DNA of 22,467 bases from a virus. The stretch spans positions 1-22,467 of the IMG/VR virus record IMGVR_UViG_3300044618_002537. One strand, given 5' to 3'. Below, piece after piece: positions 1 to 5,159 of the stretch (positions are counted from its first letter, which is position 1; every line of letters begins with the position of its first letter). The position numbers and the translations under genes are program-made. The notes below the pieces were generated by a model. The model saw nothing but the letters and a program-made list of their open reading frames with translations. It was not told the origin of the DNA and made no database searches.

Positions 1-2
1 TA

Positions 3-356
3 CGCCACCGTATGGGTTTTGGTTATTGGAGTCTGAGCCGATATCTCAAATACAAAGTTAAAAAAGCCGCTGATTTTTTGTTTCAGTTTGAACGTAATCT
101 TGCTACCTACTGCAAGAAGCGTGGCTATGATGGGGTTATCTGCGGACACATACATCACGCAGAGATCAAAGAGATAGATGGCATAATGTATATGAATGAT
201 GGCGACTGGGTTGAAAGCATGACTGCTTTGGTTGAACATCATTCAGGCACATGGGAAATAGTAACCTGGACCAAGGAACACGACAATGTGGATACTGATA
301 CTGTTGGCAGTGAACATAAACAATCCAAACGACATACCAGGAAGAGTAAGCATTGA
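3..356 (+). CDS. plcP: PlcP/LpxH-like metallophosphoesterase, C-terminal part (truncated by window start)
   Basis: The open frame already runs at base 3, so the gene starts upstream and only its last ~117 codons are visible. The visible part has the LpxH/PlcP C-terminal signature: an RxxMGFGYWSLSRYLKYKVK block, then GVICGHIHH (the GHxH metal-binding motif of calcineurin-like phosphoesterases), then YMNDGDWVES and an ALVEHHSGTWEI strand. LpxH hydrolyses UDP-2,3-diacylglucosamine. PlcP, a relative often annotated as LpxH, is a phospholipase C that removes phospholipid head groups under phosphate starvation, giving diacylglycerol. I prefer PlcP because the next gene is an Agt-type glycosyltransferase, the partner of PlcP in bacterial operons. 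The N-terminal metal-binding motifs lie outside the window. The last ~28 residues are a polar, basic tail (KQSKRHTRKSKH). Family confidence is high; the choice of PlcP over LpxH rests on context. Confidence 0.82.
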   Translation, partial: RHRMGFGYWSLSRYLKYKVKKAADFLFQFERNLATYCKKRGYDGVICGHIHHAEIKEIDGIMYMNDGDWVESMTALVEHHSGTWEIVTWTKEHDNVDTDTVGSEHKQSKRHTRKSKH

Positions 357-459
357 GTTTGCTACCGAATCTGAATGTGTGCGGGCTCAGTCTACCGTGC
401 AGTCCTGGTTGAAATTTGATTCTTTCCGAGTGACCACCAAATGTCAAAAACGATCTTAA
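310..459 (+). CDS. possible small overlapping ORF between plcP and agt
   Basis: A 49-codon frame starts at GTG 310 and ends at TAA 457-459. It overlaps the plcP end by 47 nt and the glycosyltransferase start by 19 nt. Its translation (…SIEFATESECVRAQSTVQSWLKFDSFRV…) has ordinary amino-acid composition and would fill the otherwise unexplained 84-nt gap between the two genes. There is no good ribosome-binding site before the GTG, and I do not recognise the protein. It may be real or chance. Confidence 0.3.
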   Translation: MNINNPNDIPGRVSIEFATESECVRAQSTVQSWLKFDSFRVTTKCQKRS

Positions 460-1448
460 TAATAACTGACAATGTCCCAGATCAAATCAACGGCGTGGTC
501 ACAACTTTCAAAAACCTGGAAGATCACGCTGATAGCAACGGGCATCGTATTGTATATATTGATCCCGGGCAGTTCCCTAATATTGCTTGCCCTGGTTATG
601 CTGAAGTTCGTCTGTGCTGGCCGCACGGTATCAGCAAAAAAATTAAGGCGCTACAGCCGTCGTATATTCACATTGCGACCGAAGGACCAGTAGGCCTATT
701 TGCCCGCTGGTGGTGCGAACGCAATCATGTTCCTTACAACACCAGCTACCACACAGACTTTGCCAAGTTTTTGAAACGAATGTATCATGTGCCTGAGTCC
801 TGGACCTGGTGGTATCTGCGTTGGTTCCACAAAAACAGTCATCGGGTACTGGTCACTACAGAAAGCATACGGCAAGACCTATTGGTACGTGGGTTTGACA
901 ATTTGCGTGTGTGGACTCGTGGAGTAGACCGAACCATATTCAACAGCACTCATCGTGGAGAAACTGTGGCAGGCCGTCCCATATTATTAAGTGTTGGTCG
1001 GGTCAGTGTGGAAAAAGGCCTAGATGATTTTTGCCGGTTAGACATGCCCAATGCTACTAAAATTGTAGTAGGTGATGGTCCATACCGACGAGAACTAGAA
1101 CGCCGGTATCCTGACATTGTTTTTGCAGGTGCCAAACGAGGAATCGACTTGGTTCGTTACTATGCCCAGGCCGATGTGTTTGTTTTTGCCAGTCGAGCAG
1201 ATACCTTTGGTGTGGTCAATATCGAAGCACTAGCCTGCGGAACTCCGGTTGCGGCTTATCCAGTGCCTGGACCCAAGGATATTGTTGAACCTGGACTTAC
1301 TGGATTTCTAAATGACCATTTACGGTTAGCAGTGGAGCAGTGCTTGACCTTGGATCGTGCGGATGTGGAAACGGCCAGTTTAAAATGGACCTGGGCCGAA
1401 TGTTGGCGTATATTTGAGGAAAACTTAGTAGACTGTTCTGTGGCATAA
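441..1448 (+). CDS. agt: GT4-family glycosyltransferase, Agt-like (glycolipid synthesis)
   Basis: This is a complete 335-residue GT-B glycosyltransferase. The N-terminal donor-independent lobe opens with ITDNVPDQINGVVTT, followed by HIATEGPVGLFAR (residues ~78-90) and NTSYHTDFAKFLK (~100-112). The C-terminal lobe has LSVGRVSVEKGLDDF (~182-196), VVGDGP, and the nucleotide-sugar motif FGVVNIEALACGTPVAAYPV with the EX7E arrangement (~255-280). This version, with AAYPVPGPKDIVE, is the one I associate with Agt proteins next to plcP, which transfer sugar from UDP-sugar to diacylglycerol at the inner membrane. The start ATG has no strong Shine-Dalgarno, so it may depend on translation of upstream genes. 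It is closed by an intrinsic terminator at 1462. The sugar specificity cannot be read from the sequence. Confidence 0.85.
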   Translation: MSKTILIITDNVPDQINGVVTTFKNLEDHADSNGHRIVYIDPGQFPNIACPGYAEVRLCWPHGISKKIKALQPSYIHIATEGPVGLFARWWCERNHVPYNTSYHTDFAKFLKRMYHVPESWTWWYLRWFHKNSHRVLVTTESIRQDLLVRGFDNLRVWTRGVDRTIFNSTHRGETVAGRPILLSVGRVSVEKGLDDFCRLDMPNATKIVVGDGPYRRELERRYPDIVFAGAKRGIDLVRYYAQADVFVFASRADTFGVVNIEALACGTPVAAYPVPGPKDIVEPGLTGFLNDHLRLAVEQCLTLDRADVETASLKWTWAECWRIFEENLVDCSVA

Positions 1449-1461
1449 AAACAACACATTT

Positions 1462-1488
1462 AAAGCCCGGTAAAACGGGCTTTTTTAC
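1462..1488 (+). terminator. rho-independent terminator after agt
   Basis: An 8-bp perfect stem (AAAGCCCG 1462-1469 with CGGGCTTT 1476-1483) has a 6-nt loop and runs into a TTTTTT tract at 1481-1486. It lies 13 nt after the agt stop codon. The loop bases GTAAA (1470-1474) are also complementary to TTTAC at 1484-1488, so a competing second pairing is possible. Confidence 0.85.
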
Positions 1489-1503
1489 GGGTTTACCAAA
1501 AGG

Positions 1504-1532
1504 TTGACCCAAAATGCCCGATTTGTTATACT
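1504..1532 (+). promoter_or_regulatory. sigma70-type promoter
   Basis: The -35 TTGACC (1504-1509) and -10 TATACT (1527-1532) are separated by exactly 17 bp. The site lies between the agt terminator and a small gene starting at 1563, which it would transcribe. Confidence 0.8.
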
Positions 1533-1552
1533 AGCATTATAGTGAATAACAA
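1523..1552. promoter_or_regulatory. inverted repeat over the -10 box, operator candidate
   Basis: TTGTTAT (1523-1529) is mirrored by ATAACAA (1546-1552). Inside it, ACTA (1530-1533) is mirrored by TAGT (1540-1543). The dyad covers the -10 box and the predicted start of transcription, a usual place for a repressor. A similar GTTAT/ATAAC dyad overlaps the -10 box at 7580-7610. AT-rich promoter DNA gives such dyads by chance, so this is tentative. Confidence 0.3.
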
Positions 1553-1562
1553 GGAGCAGAAA

Positions 1563-1835
1563 ATGAGCAAACTTACAGCATACACTTTAGAAATTTACAA
1601 AAAAGACCGCAGAATCAAAGAAGGTCAACGATTGGTTGAGAAGAAGGACTTCTGCCCAGTTACCCAGGATTATATCCAAACGGTGGTATCGGACAAGATT
1701 GCACAGGGTTTCGTTGTCAAACTGTTTGAAACCTTTGTGACCCGTACCAATCTCATGGGCGGTAAAGAGTATCAGGAACGCTACGATACACCACGTTTTT
1801 GTAGCCCAAGTAGTGAAGCATATTGGTCCATGTGA
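1563..1835 (+). CDS. small phage protein of unknown function
   Basis: This encodes a 90-residue protein starting MSKLTAYTLEIYKKDRRIKEGQRLVEKKDF. I chose ATG 1563 because AAGGAG (1551-1556) lies six bases upstream and a near-consensus promoter sits at 1504-1532. An in-frame GTG at 1542 lies before this Shine-Dalgarno and is unlikely. The protein is soluble, charged and predicted alpha/beta, with no motif I recognise. A monocistronic unit with its own strong promoter is typical of early phage genes that act on the host, but the function is unknown. Confidence 0.75.
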   Translation: MSKLTAYTLEIYKKDRRIKEGQRLVEKKDFCPVTQDYIQTVVSDKIAQGFVVKLFETFVTRTNLMGGKEYQERYDTPRFCSPSSEAYWSM

Positions 1836-1859
1836 GGTTAGCGGGCACTAACCTGCCCG
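1836..1859 (+). other. interleaved double hairpin (A-B-A'-B') after stop codon
   Basis: Directly after the TGA stop come four adjacent hexamers: GGTTAG, CGGGCA, CTAACC, TGCCCG. The first pairs perfectly with the third and the second with the fourth, with no spacer bases. The RNA can therefore form either of two exclusive 6-bp hairpins. A full pseudoknot would be sterically strained because the connecting loops have zero length. No U-tract follows, so it is not a standard terminator. The next -35 box starts at 1861. Confidence 0.5.
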
Positions 1860-1860
1860 G

Positions 1861-1889
1861 TTGACCAAATAAGGCATTTAGGGTATAAT
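1861..1889 (+). promoter_or_regulatory. sigma70-type promoter
   Basis: TTGACC (1861-1866) and TATAAT (1884-1889) are separated by 17 bp. It would drive the five-gene run from 1921 to 3364. Confidence 0.82.
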
Positions 1890-1920
1890 AGTTACATACA
1901 GTCGAAAAACGGAGCAGAAA

Positions 1921-2076
1921 ATGACCAAAAAACATTTTGTAGCAATGGCAAAAGAAATCAGCCAAATGCCTAACAAGGCAGACGCATTAACCGTGGCAAT
2001 TGCATTTTGCAAAGTGGCTGCCATGGTAAACCCAAGATTTGACCAGGCTCGTTTTTTAACCGCATGTGGAGTTTAA
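1921..2076 (+). CDS. small conserved-looking phage protein
   Basis: This 51-residue protein, MTKKHFVAMAKEISQMPNKA…NPRFDQARFLTACGV, is too short for usual ORF cut-offs. GGAGC (1911-1915) lies just upstream of ATG 1921, and the promoter at 1861 precedes it. The pattern of a KHFVAMAKEI start, an alpha-helical middle and an NPRFDxARFLxAxG end is one I recognise from small proteins in many phages and some bacteria. Its function is unknown. It is first in a tightly packed operon. Confidence 0.8.
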   Translation: MTKKHFVAMAKEISQMPNKADALTVAIAFCKVAAMVNPRFDQARFLTACGV

Positions 2077-2077
2077 T

Positions 2078-2425
2078 ATGACTGACATCAACAACATCAT
2101 CCAAGTTAATACAATCGTGAACGAAGCCAAACAGGCCGCCCGCGAAGCTGCCGAAAAATACTTCCAGGAGAAGTTGGGCGGTGTAGATCAATTTGCGTGT
2201 GGTTTTGCCTGGGTCGACATTTTTGGTGTCAAAGGCAACACCCGTCTTGGCAAGGCTTTCAAGGCCGCAGGCATTCGTAAATCCTACACCGGTTCATACC
2301 AAATCTGGAATCCAGCAGATATGCCGGTGCAGAATGTGGATACCCTTGAAGCAGGCGCCGAAGCAGCCGCTCAAGTGTTCAAGAAATACGGCTTTACAGC
2401 CTATGCTGGATCAAGGTTAGACTAA
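2078..2425 (+). CDS. conserved phage hypothetical protein
   Basis: This encodes 115 residues from ATG 2078, which has GGAG (2068-2071) six bases upstream. An in-frame ATG at 2066 lies before that site and is less likely. The N-terminus is helical (VNEAKQAAREAAEKYFQEK). The core reads ACGFAWVDIFGVKGNTRLGKAFKAAGIRKSYTG, and the end GFTAYAGSRLD is well structured. I recognise the pattern as a widespread phage protein without known function. It lies one base after the previous stop, and its own stop overlaps the next start (TAATG). Confidence 0.82.
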   Translation: MTDINNIIQVNTIVNEAKQAAREAAEKYFQEKLGGVDQFACGFAWVDIFGVKGNTRLGKAFKAAGIRKSYTGSYQIWNPADMPVQNVDTLEAGAEAAAQVFKKYGFTAYAGSRLD

Positions 2426-2589
2426 TGACCCTAGATCAAGCTCTGGCAGAAATCATGACCTACAGTGTGGCCCATGGTACGGATAGTCTTGGTGCCATTG
2501 AGTTGATGGTCAGGAACTATCGTACCTTGCCGGTTGAGCAACGCCTGGCAGTCAACGTGTTTATGGCCGCCACAAAGGAACCTGCGTGA
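2425..2589 (+). CDS. small hypothetical protein
   Basis: This 54-residue frame starts at ATG 2425, overlapping the previous stop (TAATG), and ends at TGA 2587-2589 inside the next start. The translation, MTLDQALAEIMTYSVAHGTDSLGAIELMVRNYRTLPVEQRLAVNVFMAA, looks like a compact helical protein. Translational coupling on both sides supports it being real. Function unknown. Confidence 0.7.
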   Translation: MTLDQALAEIMTYSVAHGTDSLGAIELMVRNYRTLPVEQRLAVNVFMAATKEPA

Positions 2590-3242
2590 GCAAGAAAACC
2601 CGCGACTCAATTGATGCTATAGACGCAGATCTTGTTTGGTCAGCGGCCTGTACAGCATATCGTATCAATGGTGGTTATCTCAAAGAGCCAGAAATGATTG
2701 GCGATCAAGTGATTCGCCCTACCAACCGTGACCTTGTGCGTAGAGCATTGGATCAAGATGGGTTGATTACCGATGCCGACCGCGAGCTGGCCCGGAACTG
2801 TCGTAGACATATGGCCGCAGCCGTAACCTTGCAAGCTCTTCGATCCGAACTGGGTGAGTGGTCACGAATTACAGCCCGGGTGTGTGATCTGAGCCGGATC
2901 ACCAGCATGTATGACTTTTCGGTTATCACAGCCATGCCACACAGTTATGTCAAGCAATTGAAAAAAGAATCCGTGGATGCTAGGCTAGCTCGTTGCGACG
3001 GACTAGTTGGCAAGCCGGGTGACAAGGTCGAATTGGCCATAGAGGTTGTGCGTAACAATTACAGTGCCAAGTACAATACATGGTTTGTGTCAGCCGTTAC
3101 CACAGACGACCATGCGGTGTTCTTTGCTTATCGAGAAGAGATTCGCCCAGAAAGTACTCTAAATATACGTGGCACCATCAAACGACACACTGATTCTGCC
3201 ACTCAACTCAACCGTGTCAAACTTGTGGAGGTATCAGCATGA
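2586..3242 (+). CDS. conserved phage protein with possible C-terminal OB-like domain
   Basis: This encodes 218 residues from GTG 2586, which overlaps the preceding stop (GTGA). The N-terminal ~115 residues are helical and charged (DLVWSAACTAYRINGGYLKEP… then ARNCRRHMAAAVTLQALRSELGEW). The C-terminal ~75 residues begin GKPGDKVELAIEVVRNNYSAKYNTWFVSAVTTDDHAVFFAYRE and end in a beta-rich IRGTIKRHTDSATQLNRVKLVEV. That alternation of strands and the GTIKxH ending resemble OB-fold modules in phage and bacterial nucleic-acid proteins, but this is inference. Its stop overlaps the next start (ATGA). Confidence 0.75.
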   Translation: MSKKTRDSIDAIDADLVWSAACTAYRINGGYLKEPEMIGDQVIRPTNRDLVRRALDQDGLITDADRELARNCRRHMAAAVTLQALRSELGEWSRITARVCDLSRITSMYDFSVITAMPHSYVKQLKKESVDARLARCDGLVGKPGDKVELAIEVVRNNYSAKYNTWFVSAVTTDDHAVFFAYREEIRPESTLNIRGTIKRHTDSATQLNRVKLVEVSA

Positions 3243-3364
3243 AAACTATTGCAGTGTTTATCTTTGGTTTCATAGTGGGCTCAATTGGTCTCACCGGAAC
3301 CATCAATTTGGTCAACAATGGTCTGAATCATGTGCAGGCCGTGAGCAAAGAATCTGCCAAATAA
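3239..3364 (+). CDS. small single-pass membrane protein
   Basis: This 41-residue protein overlaps the previous stop by ATGA. The N-terminus, MKTIAVFIFGFIVGSIGLTGTINLV, is a clear hydrophobic segment, either a signal peptide or a membrane anchor, followed by a short polar tail. It is the last gene before the next promoter. The function is unknown; small inner-membrane proteins of early phage regions often modify the host envelope or exclude other phages, but nothing here shows that. Confidence 0.65.
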   Translation: MKTIAVFIFGFIVGSIGLTGTINLVNNGLNHVQAVSKESAK

Positions 3365-3398
3365 TGTCGTTTTGGCAAACCCAATATAGCAATTATGG

Positions 3399-3427
3399 TT
3401 GACATTCGAACAGATTTCAAGTATAAT
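3399..3427 (+). promoter_or_regulatory. perfect-consensus sigma70 promoter
   Basis: TTGACA (3399-3404), a 17-bp spacer and TATAAT (3422-3427) match the E. coli consensus at all 12 positions. The predicted start is near 3434, giving a leader of about 59 nt before the gene at 3493. Confidence 0.9.
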
Positions 3428-3466
3428 GGTTATTGTAGTAGGTAGTAAATTTTAATTTAAACTAGT

Positions 3467-3491
3467 AAGGCAACACTTAGAAAGGCAACAC
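3467..3491 (+). repeat. tandem 10-bp repeat carrying duplicate Shine-Dalgarno
   Basis: AAGGCAACAC occurs at 3467-3476 and again at 3482-3491, 15 bp apart, just before ATG 3493. Each copy carries an AAGG core. The second is well spaced for the start codon, and the first may be a standby ribosome site or the trace of a small duplication. Confidence 0.6.
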
Positions 3492-3492
3492 C

Positions 3493-3822
3493 ATGTCACA
3501 AGACAAATTATTTACAGTAGCAGGTACAGCAACAAATCCCAACGGCACAGTTAAGGCTCGTTTCGCTAACGATTTGGTAGCTCGTATTAAGATTTTGAAC
3601 AAGGCAGGTTGCACTGCAATCAATTTAATTGAGCTCCCAAGCCCAATGACCAAATTGCAAGCTCTCCAACATTTGCAAAGCGTTGGTATCACTGAAGGTG
3701 ATGCTGGTTACGCAGTAGCAAACAAGTTGGCTGAGAAGACCAAGCTCGCTAAGAAAGGCGAAGTAAAAGTCAGTGGTGCAAAGGTCAAGGCATCTGCCAA
3801 AGCAGAAAAAGTAACAGCCTAA
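3493..3822 (+). CDS. conserved small phage protein, highly expressed
   Basis: This encodes 109 residues. The first ~75, LFTVAGTATNPNGTVKARFANDLVARIKILNKAGCTAINLIELPSPMTK and onward, form a compact alpha/beta domain I recognise from T4-like marine phages. The last ~35 residues are lysine- and alanine-rich (KTKLAKKGEVKVSGAKVKASAKAEKVTA), a nucleic-acid-binding type of tail. The perfect promoter at 3399 and the doubled AAGGCAACAC before the start imply strong expression. Function unknown. Confidence 0.82.
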   Translation: MSQDKLFTVAGTATNPNGTVKARFANDLVARIKILNKAGCTAINLIELPSPMTKLQALQHLQSVGITEGDAGYAVANKLAEKTKLAKKGEVKVSGAKVKASAKAEKVTA

Positions 3823-3826
3823 TACC

Positions 3827-3860
3827 CAGGGGCAACCATAAGTCCCCTGATATTTGTTTT
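3827..3860 (+). terminator. possible terminator hairpin
   Basis: CAGGGG (3827-3832) pairs perfectly with CCCCTG (3844-3849) around an 11-nt loop, followed by ATATTTGTTTT. It is four bases after the stop codon. The T-tract is interrupted, and it overlaps the left arm of the long inverted repeat starting at 3850, so terminator and long stem would compete for only part of the sequence. Confidence 0.5.
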
Positions 3861-3969
3861 GCTATTGGAAGCCATGGGCTTGATCAGGCCTGAGTAACTA
3901 TAGAGATAAGATGTAAACTCGAGTAATGCATATGATCTATAGCAAATAGTCCGATAGCAAAACAAATAT
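3850..3969 (+). ncRNA. 20-bp inverted repeat enclosing a palindrome-rich loop; structured leader or ncRNA candidate
   Basis: The left arm, 3850-3869, pairs with the right arm, 3950-3969, over 20 positions with one G-U wobble and no gaps. The 80 nt between them contain no gene. They can fold into a hairpin immediately inside the stem (AGCC 3870-3873 with GGCT 3877-3880) and a 7-bp stem CTATAGA 3898-3904 with TCTATAG 3936-3942, giving a multibranched outline like a riboswitch or small RNA. The right arm is followed by TTTT and, nine bases later, by the Shine-Dalgarno AAGGAG (3979-3984) of the DUF805 gene. Eight hexameric palindromes lie in the loop. I match it to no known RNA family. Confidence 0.5.
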
Positions 3970-3989
3970 TTTTAACCAAGGAGAAGTAA

Positions 3990-4358
3990 ATGAGCAAGCC
4001 AGTATTTCAAGACCTGTTTAAATTTTCAGGGCGTCGTAATCGTCAAAGTTACATTTATTTGTTGCTGTCACAAATTGGCGCATTGATTGGCCTCAGTATT
4101 GTAGCCGTGATTGCAACAGCCATGATTGCTTCGGTGGCACCCTTGGCATATCTATTGTTGATTGCAGTAGTGGCTGGATTTGTTGCGGTGTTTGTCAGCG
4201 GCTGGGCCAGCGGTAGTCAACGAATTCGTGACTTTGGTCATTCAGGAGTATGGATTTTGCTGACATTGATCCCATATGTTGGATGGATTGTCAGTTTGGC
4301 CATCATGTTTGTACCCAGTAGCGAAGGCGAAAACCGTTACGGCGCCAGCTGTATCTAA
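3990..4358 (+). CDS. DUF805 family inner-membrane protein
   Basis: This 122-residue protein has the DUF805 (YhaH-like) pattern. It has an N-terminal FKFSGRRNRQSYIY motif, hydrophobic helices at ~25-45 and ~52-72, a conserved QRIRDFGHSGVW motif at ~77-89, a third hydrophobic stretch (ILLTLIPYVGWIVSLAIMFV), and the terminal GENRYG motif. Length is normal for the family. The start ATG 3990 has a perfect AAGGAG five bases upstream. The long leader holds the inverted-repeat element at 3850-3969, which may control it. Family function is unknown; the location is the cytoplasmic membrane. Confidence 0.88.
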   Translation: MSKPVFQDLFKFSGRRNRQSYIYLLLSQIGALIGLSIVAVIATAMIASVAPLAYLLLIAVVAGFVAVFVSGWASGSQRIRDFGHSGVWILLTLIPYVGWIVSLAIMFVPSSEGENRYGASCI

Positions 4359-4380
4359 CAGTTGATTTGACCAAGCAATA

Positions 4381-4402
4381 AAAGCGGCTTTGGCCGCTTT
4401 CT
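4381..4402 (+). terminator. rho-independent terminator after DUF805 gene
   Basis: AAAGCGGC (4381-4388) pairs with GCCGCTTT (4393-4400) around a 4-nt loop, followed by only a short T run (TTTCT). It lies 22 nt after the stop. Confidence 0.7.
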
Positions 4403-4418
4403 CACGATAAATTATTAT

Positions 4419-4655
4419 ATGCTCGACGATCTAAAATTAGAAGAAACTCTTCGCCTGAACATATTAAATCTTATGTTGGTGTTGTATGATTGCGGGATCA
4501 AGGAAATACACCTTGGCGGACTCATGCGTATTCTTGGAGTAAGCAATGAAGTGTCTGCTACCTACGACGACCAGCTGGTCGAAGTTGATGAGGATTTTGC
4601 TAAGTATGTAGAAGCTATCAATGAGCCTAGGCCCACCGATCAAACTCTACATTAG
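4419..4655 (+). CDS. small conserved phage protein
   Basis: This encodes 78 residues with a helical core, LNLMLVLYDCGIKEIHLGGLMRILGVSNE, and an acidic end. The short pattern GIKEIHxGGLMRILGV is one I associate with T4-like marine phage proteins of unknown function. No strong Shine-Dalgarno precedes ATG 4419. A motif GATAAATTA at 4406 resembles, with one mismatch, the late-promoter-like sites found further right. Confidence 0.72.
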   Translation: MLDDLKLEETLRLNILNLMLVLYDCGIKEIHLGGLMRILGVSNEVSATYDDQLVEVDEDFAKYVEAINEPRPTDQTLH

Positions 4656-4656
4656 A

Positions 4657-4899
4657 ATGACCTTACCAATATTTAAAAGCGGTGATCCTTTATACATTGT
4701 AATTGTGCGTGACCTAGATGCTCGTACCAAGTTATCTAAATGGATTACCACAAGCCGAAGCATACAAGCCCGAGTGGAAGACAACCGTATGCATATTTTT
4801 GATCACAATACCTTGAGTTTATTCATGGTAACCTGGGAAAATGGTTGGAACAATTTGGTCATATGGGATCCTTGGGCAAAACGGCATATAAACCTTTAA
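4657..4899 (+). CDS. hypothetical protein
   Basis: This encodes 80 residues from ATG 4657, one base after the previous stop codon. A longer in-frame start at ATG 4621 would overlap the previous gene by 35 nt and has no ribosome-binding site, so I prefer 4657. The sequence is beta-rich with many aromatics (GDPLYIVIVRDLDART, then LFMVTWENGWNNLVIWDPW). I do not recognise the protein. Confidence 0.65.
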   Translation: MTLPIFKSGDPLYIVIVRDLDARTKLSKWITTSRSIQARVEDNRMHIFDHNTLSLFMVTWENGWNNLVIWDPWAKRHINL

Positions 4900-4904
4900 T
4901 TTTC

Positions 4905-4932
4905 TTGACATACTAGGCAAATAGTATATAAT
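4905..4932 (+). promoter_or_regulatory. sigma70-type promoter
   Basis: TTGACA (4905-4910) and TATAAT (4927-4932) are spaced by 16 bp. The predicted transcription start near 4939-4940 coincides with the first base of a UNCG hairpin. Confidence 0.82.
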
Positions 4933-4939
4933 TAACAGT

Positions 4940-4951
4940 GTGCTACGGCAC
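4940..4951 (+). other. 5'-terminal UNCG-tetraloop hairpin in leader
   Basis: GTGC (4940-4943) and GCAC (4948-4951) close the loop TACG, giving the C(UACG)G arrangement of the very stable UNCG class. It would sit at or within a base of the mRNA 5' end, where such hairpins protect transcripts from 5'-dependent decay. Confidence 0.5.
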
Positions 4952-4971
4952 TTTATAATAAAGGAAATTAA

Positions 4972-5157
4972 ATGAGCAATCATGAAACACTAAAAGCAGC
5001 ATTCGACACATACATCGCGGAAAATGAAAAATTTACAAGCAAAGGTGTAAAAGCTTCGGCCGCACGTGCTCGCAAGGCCCTGCAAGAGATGAGCAAGGCC
5101 ATTAAAGAGCGCCGCAAAGAAATCACAGCAGAGAAAGAAGCATTGGCCGCCAAGTAA
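4972..5157 (+). CDS. small basic protein, histone-H1/Hc1-like composition
   Basis: This 61-residue, lysine- and alanine-rich helical protein contains KASAARARKALQEMSKAIKERRKEI, a pattern like that in bacterial Hc1-like and phage small DNA-binding proteins. AAGGAA (4961-4966) precedes ATG 4972, and a strong promoter plus 5' hairpin sit upstream, so it is probably abundant. A DNA-binding or transcription-related role is inferred from composition alone. It ends two bases before the next gene. Confidence 0.75.
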   Translation: MSNHETLKAAFDTYIAENEKFTSKGVKASAARARKALQEMSKAIKERRKEITAEKEALAAK

Positions 5158-5159
5158 CA

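Noticed and set aside
3158-3165. TCTAAATA as a late promoter
   Set aside because: It lies inside the gene at 2586, about 75 bases before a 41-residue gene already served by the operon promoter; it looks like chance.
3850-3969. Insertion element or MITE
   Set aside because: The arms could be terminal inverted repeats, but no target-site duplication is visible on the flanks and only one copy occurs in the window.
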